A stretch of DNA of 64,000 nt from the NCBI GenBank assembly GCA_937988745.1, contig CALKAR010000252.1:1-64000 (forward strand), in the 5' to 3' direction. The position numbers were made by a program, and so were the translations under genes. Positions 8,519 through 17,320 of the stretch are shown one piece after another. Below the pieces are notes generated by a model. The model worked only from the letters and a program-made list of their open reading frames with translations, searched no databases and had not been told where the DNA came from. The DNA comes from an uncultured Peptococcaceae bacterium (GTDB taxonomy: Bacteria; Bacillota; Limnochordia; Darwinibacteriales; Darwinibacteriaceae). Each line of letters opens with the position of its first letter. The stretch's first letter is position 1.

Positions 8519-8833
8519 CCTGTGGAACTGCCCTACATCGACGACAAACACTACGGCACCGCCAGCTTCTACTTCAATCGGTATGTGCATGGCTGTGGGA
8601 AGCTCAGAAGCAGCTTGAGGTAAGAGTTTTTTCCGTCGTGGACATGTCGCGCGAATGATATCCAACACTTCGTCAACACGGGAGTTATCTACACCAACTA
8701 GAAGAGTGGTGTTGCCGTGCAGGAGAAAACCACCAGTACTAGCAAGTTTGGTAGCCTGCACGCCAGCTTCGACCAGCTTTTCAATTAGGACTGGAGCATC
8801 ACTGTCTTCGACAACAGCTATTATGAGCTTCAT
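8513..8833 (-). CDS. darA: Cyclic di-AMP receptor DarA (PstA family)
   Basis: A 106-residue PII-like protein of the DarA/PstA (YaaQ, DUF970) family, a trimeric c-di-AMP binder of unknown downstream target. Seen: N-terminal MKLIIAVVEDSDA, the TKLASTGGFLLHGNTTLLVGV stretch that forms the ligand pocket, the CPRR turn, and a C-terminal GGAVVFVVDV strand. The ATG at 8833 has GGGAGG 6 bases upstream. In other Bacillota it usually lies near tmk or holB; that context is absent here. Confidence 0.92.
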   Translation of the reverse strand: MKLIIAVVEDSDAPVLIEKLVEAGVQATKLASTGGFLLHGNTTLLVGVDNSRVDEVLDIIRATCPRRKKLLPQAASELPTAMHIPIEVEAGGAVVFVVDVGQFHRL

Positions 8834-8852
8834 ATTAGGCCTCCCTTCTTGT

Positions 8853-9842
8853 TTATCTCTTAATACTTTGACAAGAGAGGTGAATTTCCTTTTCGAGGAG
8901 CCCTTGGTAGATTTCGATCAGTGCCTCAGCCATGTTGTCTATACTGAAGTGTCTGCGAGCATATGTAAAGCTGAAATGCATAAGCTCTGGAAAGTTGCGG
9001 TTGGAAAGTGCCGATATTTCGCTGGCGAGGTTATCGACCGATGGAGGACGCCTGCTGCTGCGGCCGCTAAAATTCGTTTTTCTCAGCTGGGAGACATTCT
9101 CAGGGATGACAGGTCCGTCGAGGTAATCGCCAAGGACAAATCCAACGCATCCCGCTGCCATCCCTTCTCTTATGGACCGTCCTGTACCAACTACCATGCG
9201 CGCGGTACTCAACAGTGGATAAGGGTCTTGTACCCAGCCAACCGAGCGCGCCATGGGATGCCGCCAATTGCCAGCAATGGTAACTTGCCATCCGTCATTA
9301 ACGAGCATCTCGATCAGCGTATGATACCCAGCGGCTCGTTTTGATGTACTGCGAGTCAGAAAAACAGCATGTTTTGGGCGCCATTCAAGTTTTAGGTTGT
9401 GCGGGATGGATACACCGTTTTCCACGACGTGTACCTTTTCTTCCGAAAAAGGAAGCTGGGCGGCCATCTCTTGGCTGATGGCCACCACAGCATCTGCCCT
9501 CTGAAGTTGTCCTAGGGGCTCAAAGTCGAGATAGTGGCATGTGGCGGCGATGGGAATTTTGAGTTCGCTGCTCAGCTGGAGGCCTGCCTCAAGGGTGTGG
9601 GCAGAGTGGTTGTGAATTAGATCAAATTGCATTTGCCGCAGTGTTTCAAGCAGCGCTAGAGGCTGATGAGTGCGGCTGAAAGGAATATTTTTTTTGTTCA
9701 GCCACAGAGCATAACCTGGGTGATCGAGCCTGCTAGCAATTAGAAAGACTGAATGCCCTTTTTTCTGCAGAGCATGGCTCAGTTCGAAAGCATGTGTAGT
9801 TTGGCCATTCAAGTAGAATCGCGTCATCATCAGGACATGCAC
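8853..9842 (-). CDS. Glycosyltransferase family 4 protein
   Basis: A 329-residue GT-B fold glycosyltransferase. The N-terminal domain begins HVLMMTRFYLNGQTTHAFEL with the acceptor-side pattern (DLIHNHSAHT, ATCHYL, ADAVVAISQEM, VVENGV). The C-terminal nucleotide-sugar domain is divergent and short but keeps the RSIREGMAAGC segment, which resembles the family's catalytic EG(M/L)A stretch. It probably transfers a hexose to a cell-surface or lipid acceptor in the cytoplasm; donor and acceptor are unknown. The GTG start has GGGAGG 7 bases upstream. Confidence 0.8.
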   Translation of the reverse strand: MHVLMMTRFYLNGQTTHAFELSHALQKKGHSVFLIASRLDHPGYALWLNKKNIPFSRTHQPLALLETLRQMQFDLIHNHSAHTLEAGLQLSSELKIPIAATCHYLDFEPLGQLQRADAVVAISQEMAAQLPFSEEKVHVVENGVSIPHNLKLEWRPKHAVFLTRSTSKRAAGYHTLIEMLVNDGWQVTIAGNWRHPMARSVGWVQDPYPLLSTARMVVGTGRSIREGMAAGCVGFVLGDYLDGPVIPENVSQLRKTNFSGRSSRRPPSVDNLASEISALSNRNFPELMHFSFTYARRHFSIDNMAEALIEIYQGLLEKEIHLSCQSIKR

Positions 9843-9887
9843 GGCAAGACCTCCCGCTGAGGTTGTCTCTCTTGGAACCTAGACCAA

Positions 9888-9909
9888 ATCCAGCAGCTCA
9901 GTGCTGGAT
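9888..9909 (-). terminator. Possible weak terminator after the Cys-rich gene
   Basis: An 8-bp perfect stem with a 6-base loop lies just past the stop of the minus-strand Cys-rich gene. The following T tract is poor (TTTGGT), so termination may be weak. Confidence 0.3.
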
Positions 9910-9921
9910 CTGGGCTTTAGG

Positions 9922-10506
9922 TCATGTGTTGTTCCTGGTCGGCTGCGGTGGAAATGGCGGCCAGAAAGCTCCAGATTCGGCCAGTTCAAACCATTCTGGG
10001 CAGCCGAGTGGGGATACTTGTTCGCACTCGGGTGGCTCAGGGCAGAAGCGGCCCAGAACTTCGAGCTGGACGAGGGCAATGGCTTTGACCACCAGATAGA
10101 CACCAACGTCACATTCGATTACTGTTCCACCTTCAACGGCTCTGCAGTTCAGGCACCGGAGTAGGGGCAGAATCACGATGTTCATACCGGGTACGGCACC
10201 TTCCAGATTAATGCCGCGGCGGCGGAACTGCGCGGTCTGCTGAATAAACTGAGACATGCCATTTCCGTCATATTCAACGTTGAGTACGAAGGTTACGGTG
10301 ATGTCGACCTCACCGTTAGCCACAACGATTCCTTCTGCCACAATATCGGTTATGCTGCAGTCGACGATGTTGACGGCAAGCGGGAATGTGGGCGGGATGG
10401 GAATGCGATAAGTGGGACAGTCAATAATGGCGCATTCATTATAGACTTTATTGACATAGATGCATTCCCTTTGAAAATCTGGCTCATAGCCTCCAAAGTT
10501 GGGCAT
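9922..10506 (-). CDS. Cysteine-rich hypothetical protein, possible spore surface protein
   Basis: A 194-residue protein with ten Cys spread as YVNKVYNEC, IIDC, NIVDC, LRCLNC, VIEC, RFC, PEC and LGC. The centre is rich in beta-forming residues (ITDIVAEGIVVANGEVDITVTFVL), with a Pro-rich tail. There is no signal peptide. Cys-rich, signal-less proteins of this kind in spore formers are often coat or exosporium components, and the promoter just upstream looks like a mother-cell one; the role is inference. ATG 10506 was chosen because AAAGGAGG sits 7 bases before it; the ORF extends further to 10569. It is divergent from the propeller/coiled-coil gene. Confidence 0.7.
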   Translation of the reverse strand: MPNFGGYEPDFQRECIYVNKVYNECAIIDCPTYRIPIPPTFPLAVNIVDCSITDIVAEGIVVANGEVDITVTFVLNVEYDGNGMSQFIQQTAQFRRRGINLEGAVPGMNIVILPLLRCLNCRAVEGGTVIECDVGVYLVVKAIALVQLEVLGRFCPEPPECEQVSPLGCPEWFELAESGAFWPPFPPQPTRNNT

Positions 10507-10530
10507 CAATACTCCTCCTTTCTCTAGACA

Positions 10531-10558
10531 CATAGTATGCTCGAGGAATATGTCGGTG
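10531..10558 (-). promoter_or_regulatory. Candidate sigma-K/E-type promoter of the Cys-rich gene
   Basis: On the minus strand CACC (10558-10555), 15 bases, then CATACTATG (10539-10531). This approximates the sigma-K pattern (ACC-like -35, about 16 bases, CATANNNTA). It lies about 25 bases before the ATG and would place the gene under mother-cell control. Confidence 0.4.
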
Positions 10559-10625
10559 CATTTGTACATAGGAAAAATGTCTATCGTCCTCCATTACCGC
10601 ATAGCTTGTAACGGGGGTGTTCGGC

Positions 10626-11993
10626 ATGCGGGTCATATTAGACAGTGATCATGCAGTTTCGGTGGAGTTGGAATCTGGAAAGCTGTGGGTTAACCTGACT
10701 GATCAGAAAAAAGCAGTGCTCTTAGAAAATGCCCAGCAGTTTTCGGTGACTAAGGCAGGCAAAGAGATACACATCACATCCTTGGACGACAGCGGGCAAA
10801 TGTGGCATTTTTGGGGAAAGGATACTTACACGACTGATAAACTGTCAGATGGCGATGGACGTGTTAAAGGAAGCCTCTTGGCAGCAGACGGCTCTGGGAA
10901 TGTTCATCTTATCTACTTAACCGAACCAGTAAAAGGTCAAGGGGCGTCGCTAAAGCATCGTGTCTTCAGCAAAAAGTGGTCTAATCCGATGCTGGTATCT
11001 ACTCATGTGCTTCCTGATAATTGGGGATATACTTTGAGCTGGGATTCAGAAGGGTTCCTCCATCTGGCTTACTTAAGCTATGGAGATGGACATCTTATGT
11101 ATCGAGTCTTCGATGCTGAGAAAAATCACTGGAGTGGTGCGGTTCCGTTAGTGGCTAGACCGTCTTTGAAACCACAATTCTTCCCAGGGAGATCATTGGT
11201 TCTAGCTTGGATTATCGAGGAAGAAACAGGCCAGGTTCAGCTGATGCAGAAGAACCAACAATGGTCGCGTATTCAGACTATATCTCAGGGACCGGAACAC
11301 TGTTCAGGAGTGGGTTTTGGTAAAGCAGATAGTAATGAGTATATTGTCTGGAGGCAGGGGGAAAAGCTGTGGCGGATGCCTTTAGGCACAGACAATGCAC
11401 AGCCGGAGTCAGTGGATATGACTGCCTACAGCTTCTTGCTGAGAGTCATTGAGGGAGAAAATGGGGCGGTAATGGTTCCATTTTATACCTGGACATCTGC
11501 AGAATCTGAGGAGCCCGAACCGGCTTTGCAAACTGAGGTAGCGCCGGAAGAGTCAGTACCAGCGGAGCCAAAATCTGTAGAACCCAGTCCTGAGGAGCAG
11601 CAGCGAGAGGTAGAAAGGCAGCTCCAGTCGGCATTTATCGAGCAAGCTTTCAAGCTTCAGATGGAATGGGAGAGTCTGCGCAGTGACTACACCAACGTGC
11701 GGGAAGAACTGAGACGGTTGGAGGACAAAATGGAGGTACATCGACTGGCGTTAACCGAACGTTTGGAGGCTATTCCTCGTCCGAAGGTGGAACCATTGAT
11801 GCAGCGTGTGGAACGTTTGGAAATCCGTCTGACCAAATACGAGCGGGAACTGCAGAGTTGGCAGAACGGCTTTGAGTCTAGGATTTCCCGGTTGGAGCAG
11901 GCAAGTCTTGCATTGAATCGCAGAGTAGGAAACTTAGAGAATCCCGAACCAGAAAAACGCAGAAGTCTGTGGAAACGTCTTTGGTGGCGTTAG
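10626..11993 (+). CDS. Hypothetical propeller-like and coiled-coil protein
   Basis: A 455-residue protein of unknown function with two visible parts. Residues about 1-285 form repeated beta blades with recurring SGNVHLIYL, EGFLHLAYL and W-S patterns like BNR/propeller repeats. A Pro/Glu-rich linker (about 290-330) is followed by a long alpha-helical coiled coil (about 335-440) and a basic, Trp-rich end (RRSLWKRLWWR). No signal peptide. ATG 10626 was chosen since a G-rich site (GGGGG) precedes it by about 8 bases; GTG 10617 is also possible. It is divergent from the Cys-rich probable spore-surface gene. A structural role on a cell or spore surface is conceivable but unproven. Confidence 0.8.
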   Translation: MRVILDSDHAVSVELESGKLWVNLTDQKKAVLLENAQQFSVTKAGKEIHITSLDDSGQMWHFWGKDTYTTDKLSDGDGRVKGSLLAADGSGNVHLIYLTEPVKGQGASLKHRVFSKKWSNPMLVSTHVLPDNWGYTLSWDSEGFLHLAYLSYGDGHLMYRVFDAEKNHWSGAVPLVARPSLKPQFFPGRSLVLAWIIEEETGQVQLMQKNQQWSRIQTISQGPEHCSGVGFGKADSNEYIVWRQGEKLWRMPLGTDNAQPESVDMTAYSFLLRVIEGENGAVMVPFYTWTSAESEEPEPALQTEVAPEESVPAEPKSVEPSPEEQQREVERQLQSAFIEQAFKLQMEWESLRSDYTNVREELRRLEDKMEVHRLALTERLEAIPRPKVEPLMQRVERLEIRLTKYERELQSWQNGFESRISRLEQASLALNRRVGNLENPEPEKRRSLWKRLWWR

Positions 11994-12023
11994 TACACGA
12001 GAACCTCCTGCCACAAATTGGTT

Positions 12024-12053
12024 TTGGTAATGCTCTTTGAGCGCTGTTATAAT
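12024..12053 (+). promoter_or_regulatory. Possible sigma-A promoter of the CAP gene
   Basis: TTGGTA (12024-12029), 18 bases, TATAAT (12048-12053). The expected start of transcription falls inside the 5' arm of the terminator hairpin that follows, so promoter and upstream terminator overlap. Confidence 0.45.
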
Positions 12054-12087
12054 AGCTAAGGATTAATACTATGTCCTTAGCTTTTTT
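12054..12087 (+). terminator. Intrinsic terminator after the propeller/coiled-coil gene
   Basis: A 9-bp perfect stem (12054-12062 with 12074-12082), 11-base loop, then T6. It ends the upstream gene just before the CAP gene ribosome binding site. Confidence 0.7.
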
Positions 12088-12105
12088 AGTTAGGAGGTTT
12101 ATTAC

Positions 12106-12831
12106 GTGAAGCGTATTACTTGTTTAATGATTGTTCTATTGCTTGCCATGCCTATCAGCACTCAAGCCAGTGCATGGAATTGGTGGAGCCAGAGTCAAAG
12201 TCAAACCCAAACGCCAAGCACTCCTTCCATACCATCGCAGCCAACATCGCCGACTCAACCATCTCAGCCACCCTACTATTGGTGGCAGCCGACTCTGCCA
12301 TCACAGCCGAGTCAGCCAACTTGGCCAAATGAGCCGACACAGCCTGTAAATCCAGGTCAACCCGTAGAACCTGTAGAGCCAAGCAAGCCGATTGAACCAA
12401 GCCAGCCGACAAATCCTGTAGGCAATCGAGTTCCGTTTCCCAGCTTGGCGCTTTCCAGCGATGAGCAGCGGCTGATCAATTTGGTTAATGAAGAACGGGT
12501 AAAGGCAGGCCTTAATCCCCTGCAGGTTGATATGGACTTAGTCCGGGTGGCCAAGACCAAGAGCCACGATATGGCAGAAAATAACTATTTCAGCCATGTT
12601 TCTCCGACTCTAGGCACCGTATATACAATGCTAGACCGAGAGGGAATTTCTTATTCCCGAGCTGGTGAGAACATTGCCCGTGCAGCGAGCGTTACCAGAG
12701 CTCACGAACTCTTTATGAACAGCTCTGGCCACCGGGCTAACATTCTCCATTCTGGTTACACTCATATCGGTGTTGGCATTGTCAAATATGGGACAAGCTA
12801 TCGAGTAACTCAGGTATTCATCAAACGATAA
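12106..12831 (+). CDS. Secreted CAP (SCP/PR1) domain protein, YkwD-like
   Basis: A 241-residue exported protein. Residues 1-23 are a signal peptide (cleavage near QASA). Residues 25-105 are a low-complexity Ser/Pro/Gln/Thr linker of QPSQP and QPTQP-type units including YYWWQPT. Residues about 115-240 are a CAP domain with HDMAENNYFSHVSP, GENIARA, SSGHRANIL and HIGVGIVK, matching the conserved His/Glu cavity of bacterial CAP proteins related to spore-coat-associated SafA/YkwD proteins. The exact role is unknown. The GTG start has AGGAGG 8 bases upstream. The stop abuts the stop of the convergent DUF445 gene with no gap. Confidence 0.88.
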   Translation: MKRITCLMIVLLLAMPISTQASAWNWWSQSQSQTQTPSTPSIPSQPTSPTQPSQPPYYWWQPTLPSQPSQPTWPNEPTQPVNPGQPVEPVEPSKPIEPSQPTNPVGNRVPFPSLALSSDEQRLINLVNEERVKAGLNPLQVDMDLVRVAKTKSHDMAENNYFSHVSPTLGTVYTMLDREGISYSRAGENIARAASVTRAHELFMNSSGHRANILHSGYTHIGVGIVKYGTSYRVTQVFIKR

Positions 12832-13428
12832 CTACAACCAGTAGACGATGGCTGCTTGAACGAGGCCGATAATGAACCCTAGAACGCCTCCTGCAAGTTC
12901 AATGTACCGCAGTTCGGTATGAGCGACTTGGAGGATCAGAGCCTCTAAGCCGCTTATGTCGTAACTGTTGATTTTCTCTTCTACCAGTTTGCCTAGAAGC
13001 CCTTTGGCCTGCAGGTCAGCCGCAAGGTCTCGACCCAAGCGTGCGAAGAGGCCCTCAACTTCTCTAGTAACTACATCTAACAGGAAATTGTCGAAAACCC
13101 CTCGAGCTGGTTGATACAGAAAGCGCGGTAGGAAGCGTTCTAATTTAGATTCAATATTGCTGCAGATGAGATGCGCCAAACGTTGGTGCATCTCTTTTGT
13201 ATTTATGGCATTCATGAGCGAATCGATGGGCAGCAGCTCATTGTTGATGATTTCACCAATACTACGGGCGATTTCCTTTTTGCGCTTGGGCAGAGCTCCG
13301 TAGATCTGCAGATTTAGTAATGGAATGCGGATCGGCTTCGGCGGCCAAAACAGCATCTTTATAGCTAGGACATTAGTTCCCCAACCAATTAGGGCAGAAA
13401 TCACCGGCATGGCAAGCAGTTTCAGCAT
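12832..13428 (-). CDS. DUF445 family membrane-anchored protein
   Basis: A 198-residue DUF445 protein. The N-terminal helix and motif PVISALIGWGTNVLAIKMLF are diagnostic. A long helical middle follows with RKKEIARSIGEIINNELL, and a C-terminal membrane helix (LGFIIGLVQAAIVYWL). Larger relatives such as YheB are membrane proteins of unknown function. ATG 13428 was chosen because AAGGAG lies 7 bases upstream and homology begins there; the open frame to 13755 has no support. Confidence 0.85.
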   Translation of the reverse strand: MLKLLAMPVISALIGWGTNVLAIKMLFWPPKPIRIPLLNLQIYGALPKRKKEIARSIGEIINNELLPIDSLMNAINTKEMHQRLAHLICSNIESKLERFLPRFLYQPARGVFDNFLLDVVTREVEGLFARLGRDLAADLQAKGLLGKLVEEKINSYDISGLEALILQVAHTELRYIELAGGVLGFIIGLVQAAIVYWL

Positions 13429-13514
13429 AATCGTTCTCCTTCGTGCTGCCCAGCCGCCCATAGTGAAGGAATCAGCTACCCTGTGGCAGAATTTACATTC
13501 AAGGGGGTGGCGGC

Positions 13515-14738
13515 ATGGCTTTTTGGCGTTTTTTGACTTGGCTTTTTGTGATCTTTGCTCTGCTTTTTGAAACCCGCGCTGCCTATGGTCTTGCCGCGGT
13601 GGCACTTGTGCTCTTTTATCTTTTCCCCCACCTACAGCGACGTGCGGTACAAAATCTGGTTGTGGAACGTCCTGAAGGCGTACAGCGCCTTTTTTCTGGT
13701 GATGAAGCGGTGCTGCGCTTAATCGTCCGCAATGACAGTTCTTTGCCCTTGGCATGGGTTTCTGGTGTCGAAAACTTACCAGTAGGCTTAGGAGGCCGCG
13801 TCCATAAATGGGTCGTTTCCTTATCGCCTCGGGAACAGGCGCTTATTGAGTGCCCCATCTACGGCCGTACGCGAGGCATATATGATGTGGGGCCGATACA
13901 GGTCTTGGGGGGAGACCTCTTTGGCTTGGCCACCTATAAGAAACAAGCAGAGCTGTATCAGACCGTCGTTGTCTATCCCGCACGGTTATCCCTCGCAGAC
14001 TTGAATCTTCCATCTAATCTTTCTTTAGGAAGCATTCGCGCTCAGCAGAACATTCATCCTGATCCTTCTAGACTGGCTGGTGTAAGGCCTTATCGTCCCG
14101 GCGATCCGCTTAGGTCTGTACATTGGAAGGCAACGGGACGGGTTGGATCCCTCCAAGTTAAGCAGTTTGAGCATACTGTCAATCTCAACGTAATGATCTG
14201 CGTGAATCTAGATGAACCAGACTATGATGTGCATTCTTTCTTCGTTCAGCAGGAACTCGCCATAGACACGGCCGCTGCTGTAGCGGGTTACCTAGACCAA
14301 AAACGTGAGGCAGTAGGGCTGGCTGCCGTCGCCCTTCACAGGAAATGGCGGGCTGGTTCTGCGGGTCAAGGTGATGTTTTTCAGGAAGAACTAGGTACTC
14401 TCCACATCCCGCCGGGGCAGGGACAGCTGATGGAAATCCTAACTGCTCTTGCGGGCGCAGCCTGTCAGCCTGAAAGAGCTTATCTTGGTCTTGTTGACCA
14501 AGTGGGCAGAAGTCTCAGCAGCGGTTCTGTTCTGGTGCTCATTGTACCCCGTGATACGCCTGAAATTGTCGAAGAGGCGTTTGCCTTAGCTCGTCTAGGT
14601 ATGTATCTCACAATTATTGTGGTGGGCGGAACTGTAGAACATAAGTCTCTTCTCGGAAACGAACGGGGCAGTGTCAGAATCTTCCATGCCGTACGCGATG
14701 ATTCCCGTCTCTGGATGAATCAAGCGGTCAGCAGGTAA
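13515..14738 (+). CDS. DUF58 domain protein
   Basis: A 407-residue protein with two N-terminal membrane helices (about 5-40), an extracytoplasmic-like beta segment, and the DUF58 signature VRPYRPGDPLRSVHWKATGR around residue 195, followed by a degenerate vWA-like C-terminal region. DUF58 proteins pair with MoxR ATPases and are thought to assemble or activate membrane or secreted complexes. It is the first gene of a DUF58-DUF4129-MoxR operon. The ATG follows an AAGGGGGTGG site. Confidence 0.88.
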   Translation: MAFWRFLTWLFVIFALLFETRAAYGLAAVALVLFYLFPHLQRRAVQNLVVERPEGVQRLFSGDEAVLRLIVRNDSSLPLAWVSGVENLPVGLGGRVHKWVVSLSPREQALIECPIYGRTRGIYDVGPIQVLGGDLFGLATYKKQAELYQTVVVYPARLSLADLNLPSNLSLGSIRAQQNIHPDPSRLAGVRPYRPGDPLRSVHWKATGRVGSLQVKQFEHTVNLNVMICVNLDEPDYDVHSFFVQQELAIDTAAAVAGYLDQKREAVGLAAVALHRKWRAGSAGQGDVFQEELGTLHIPPGQGQLMEILTALAGAACQPERAYLGLVDQVGRSLSSGSVLVLIVPRDTPEIVEEAFALARLGMYLTIIVVGGTVEHKSLLGNERGSVRIFHAVRDDSRLWMNQAVSR

Positions 14739-14750
14739 GGAGGGGTACTG

Positions 14751-16292
14751 TTGGTATTCGCCTGTGCGTTATTCTCTTGGGCTGTAGGCAGTCTGCTTGG
14801 TCAATACATCTCCCTGTTCTATGCAAATTGGAGCTTTCCTCTTTGGCTCTATGGACTGCTTCTTCTGTTTGCTGTGGAGAGCGTGTATTACTCCGCCTAT
14901 GTGCTTTCTCCCCGGACACCGGTTTCGTGGCGTTTATTAGAGCTAGGCTTGATGTGGCTGTGTACTACGATTATTCTCCGGGTTAGGATGAGTTTTCCAT
15001 ACCCATGGTGGGCGTTCTGGCGGGCTGTTTCGGATTTGGAGTTTCTTATTCCATTCGGTCTAACCGTTTTTGTCTGGAGCATGGCTGGTGGATTTGGACA
15101 GCAAATTGCCAAAATGGCGCGCATCGCAGATGAACTGGGTGATCAAGCTGCCAGTACGATCAGCTGGGAGTTTGAGTCTCTTGTCATGAAGTCGGAGAAC
15201 GCAAGCATTCCGTTAGAATACTTTTTGCGCCGCTGGGTTGGCTTTGCGCTGCTCTTTGCCTGTTTCGCAGTAGCCGCACGCCGCACTGGTGTCGGAGTAG
15301 GAGCGGCAGCGAGTCCCATCTTATTAGGCGGGTTGTACACTTTTATACTAGGGACTGGCCTTTTTATTCAGGGTAGTGCCTATCTTTATCGCCTCACCAC
15401 GATTTGGGAGCAGATCAAATTAGAATATCCCAAGCTGCTCGCACCAAATTGGATGCGTAGCTTGTTGATTATATGTCTTGCTTTCATAGTAATGGTGAAT
15501 GTTATTCCCGTAGATTTCTCGCCTCTAACCTATGATGATTTAGTTCGGATCATTTCCAGTATATTCAGGCGCCTAACCGCTGATCCACCGGAGCTGCTGG
15601 GGCCTCCTGACGAAGACCTCAGCGCGCCCGAATCTGGTGGAGCACCTTCGATGTCTTGGCAGCAGCTAGCGGATGAAGAACCTCCGCTTTGGGCAGGAAT
15701 AATAGCTATTTTGTATATCGTAGTGTTTTTTGGTGGGATTGTGCTGGCAGCCGGTGTTTTTCTGGGCTTTCTTATTGTCACTTTTGCCCAAAGTGAACTG
15801 GAACGGCTGCGAGGACTGCCGAAAGCCGCAGCCAAGTTTTACTCTGCGGTGCGAGAGGCTGTTCTGCAGTTGTATGGCTTTCTGGCTCGAGGATTTCGCA
15901 GAGTAAAGGAATACGCGGGTGCTAAGATAAGCTTACCCAAGAAGGCCTCTGTGAGGCCTGAAAGTTTCCACAATAGGTCTCCTGGAAGGATAGATCCCCT
16001 TGCCCAGGATATTCGCAGCGCGTATCGGCAGCTGGTCAGACAGTCATCCAATCTCGGTATGCTGGTGAAGCCAGGAAAGACACCTCGTGAATTTGGCCAG
16101 CAGCTGCAGAAGGCTCTTCCGGAGCAGGAATCGGATATTGCTCAATTTATCGAGACCTATCATTTGGCCCGCTACAGTCATCACAGTCTCGATGACAGAA
16201 TAACAACTCGAGCTCTGACCGCGGCAGAGCGCATTCTATCATCCCTGCAGAGAATAGTAAGGGGGAAGGATATTGACAGAACCACGAATTAA
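14751..16292 (+). CDS. DUF4129 domain membrane protein
   Basis: A 513-residue polytopic membrane protein. About seven helices lie in residues 1-240, then an acidic Pro-rich loop (about 265-310), another helix pair (about 315-345) and a cytoplasmic tail. The tail ends in a DUF4129 domain (IRSAYRQLVRQSSNLGM, KTPREFGQQL, FIETYHLARYS). DUF4129 is often fused to a transglutaminase core in MoxR-DUF58 loci; here no transglutaminase domain is visible, so the fold is present without that catalytic part. The TTG start has AAGGAGGGG 5-8 bases upstream. Its end overlaps the MoxR gene by 20 bases. Confidence 0.85.
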   Translation: MVFACALFSWAVGSLLGQYISLFYANWSFPLWLYGLLLLFAVESVYYSAYVLSPRTPVSWRLLELGLMWLCTTIILRVRMSFPYPWWAFWRAVSDLEFLIPFGLTVFVWSMAGGFGQQIAKMARIADELGDQAASTISWEFESLVMKSENASIPLEYFLRRWVGFALLFACFAVAARRTGVGVGAAASPILLGGLYTFILGTGLFIQGSAYLYRLTTIWEQIKLEYPKLLAPNWMRSLLIICLAFIVMVNVIPVDFSPLTYDDLVRIISSIFRRLTADPPELLGPPDEDLSAPESGGAPSMSWQQLADEEPPLWAGIIAILYIVVFFGGIVLAAGVFLGFLIVTFAQSELERLRGLPKAAAKFYSAVREAVLQLYGFLARGFRRVKEYAGAKISLPKKASVRPESFHNRSPGRIDPLAQDIRSAYRQLVRQSSNLGMLVKPGKTPREFGQQLQKALPEQESDIAQFIETYHLARYSHHSLDDRITTRALTAAERILSSLQRIVRGKDIDRTTN

Positions 16293-17238
16293 CTCTATCA
16301 CTCAATTTGGGCAGACTGTAACAGAGAACATCAGTAGGGTTATCGTTGGTAAGAAATCAGAGATTAAGCTTATCTTGACGGCCCTTCTCAGCGAGGGGCA
16401 TATCCTCCTCGAGGATGTGCCAGGCGTAGGTAAGACGATGCTGGCCCGCGCTCTCGCTAGATCGATTGGGGGAGAGTTCAGCAGAATCCAGTGCACACCA
16501 GACTTGCTTCCGTCTGATATTACTGGAGTTTCAGTCTTTGATCAAAAGGCTGGGAATTTTGTTTTCCACCCAGGGCCAATCATGGCTCAGATTGTGTTGG
16601 TCGATGAAATTAATCGTGCAACACCACGTACTCAGGCTAGCCTCTTAGAAGCCATGGGAGAAGCTCAATTGACTGTCGATGGTACTACATACGAGCTTGG
16701 TCCCCCCTTTCTCGTAATAGCGACCCAGAATCCGATTGAGTACGAAGGAACCTTCCCACTGCCTGAGGCCCAGCTGGATCGTTTTTTCATGCGGATCAGC
16801 CTGGGTTATCCCTCGCTGGATGAAGAAAAGGAAATCCTGCGCCGGCTGCAGACAGAAAAACCTTTGGCTAATCTGGCACCATGCAGCAGTCCACAGGAAG
16901 TAATCCGAATGCAGCAATTGGTCCGGGACGTTTTCGTAGAAGAGTCAATCCGCGATTACATTACCCGGCTGACACATGCGACTCGCAGCCATCGCAGTGT
17001 GAGGCTTGGTGCTAGTCCGAGAGGATCCTTAGCTCTGATGAGAGCTAGTCAAACATGGGCAGCTCTTGAAGGGCGTGACTATGTCATTCCCGATGATGTA
17101 AAGTCCACGGCGGCCAGCATCCTAGCGCACCGCTTAATCCTATCTCCAGAAAGCGAAATGCGAGGATTGACTGGGACAGCTGTCATTAATGAACTGCTCA
17201 ACCAGGTACCGGTGAAAGCGGAGCCAGAAATGACTTAA
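16273..17238 (+). CDS. MoxR family AAA+ ATPase
   Basis: A 321-residue MoxR ATPase. Walker A is in LEDVPGVGKTMLARALA, Walker B is VLVDEINRA, and sensor 1 is ATQNPIEYEGTFPLPEAQLDRF; a C-terminal lid follows (GASPRGSLALMRA, DYVIPDDVK). MoxR proteins act as chaperones that mature partner proteins, usually those with vWA or DUF58 domains, which fits the operon. The TTG at 16273 is preceded by a GGGGGAAGG site. Overlap with the DUF4129 gene suggests translational coupling. The order (MoxR last) is reversed relative to the common arrangement. Confidence 0.93.
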   Translation: MTEPRINSITQFGQTVTENISRVIVGKKSEIKLILTALLSEGHILLEDVPGVGKTMLARALARSIGGEFSRIQCTPDLLPSDITGVSVFDQKAGNFVFHPGPIMAQIVLVDEINRATPRTQASLLEAMGEAQLTVDGTTYELGPPFLVIATQNPIEYEGTFPLPEAQLDRFFMRISLGYPSLDEEKEILRRLQTEKPLANLAPCSSPQEVIRMQQLVRDVFVEESIRDYITRLTHATRSHRSVRLGASPRGSLALMRASQTWAALEGRDYVIPDDVKSTAASILAHRLILSPESEMRGLTGTAVINELLNQVPVKAEPEMT

Positions 17239-17320
17239 GCTGATTGGGAAAGGCAGGAAAGTTCTCTTAAATATGGAATAATACCGTGGGACCAATTGTT
17301 AAATAAAGGAGGCAGTTGCT

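Noticed and set aside
8655..9344. 229-codon plus-strand ORF over darA and the glycosyltransferase
   Set aside because: Antisense to two recognised genes and without family motifs or ribosome binding site.
9863..10164. Overlapping plus-strand ORFs over the Cys-rich gene
   Set aside because: Mutually overlapping frames with low-complexity translations; the minus-strand gene has a strong ribosome binding site.
12225..12420. Repeat-like region considered as CRISPR or tandem array
   Set aside because: The repeats are codons of a Pro/Gln/Ser linker, irregular in length and without spacers.
13429..13755. N-terminal extension of the DUF445 gene
   Set aside because: Basic, unstructured translation overlapping the DUF58 gene start; a good ribosome binding site exists at 13428.
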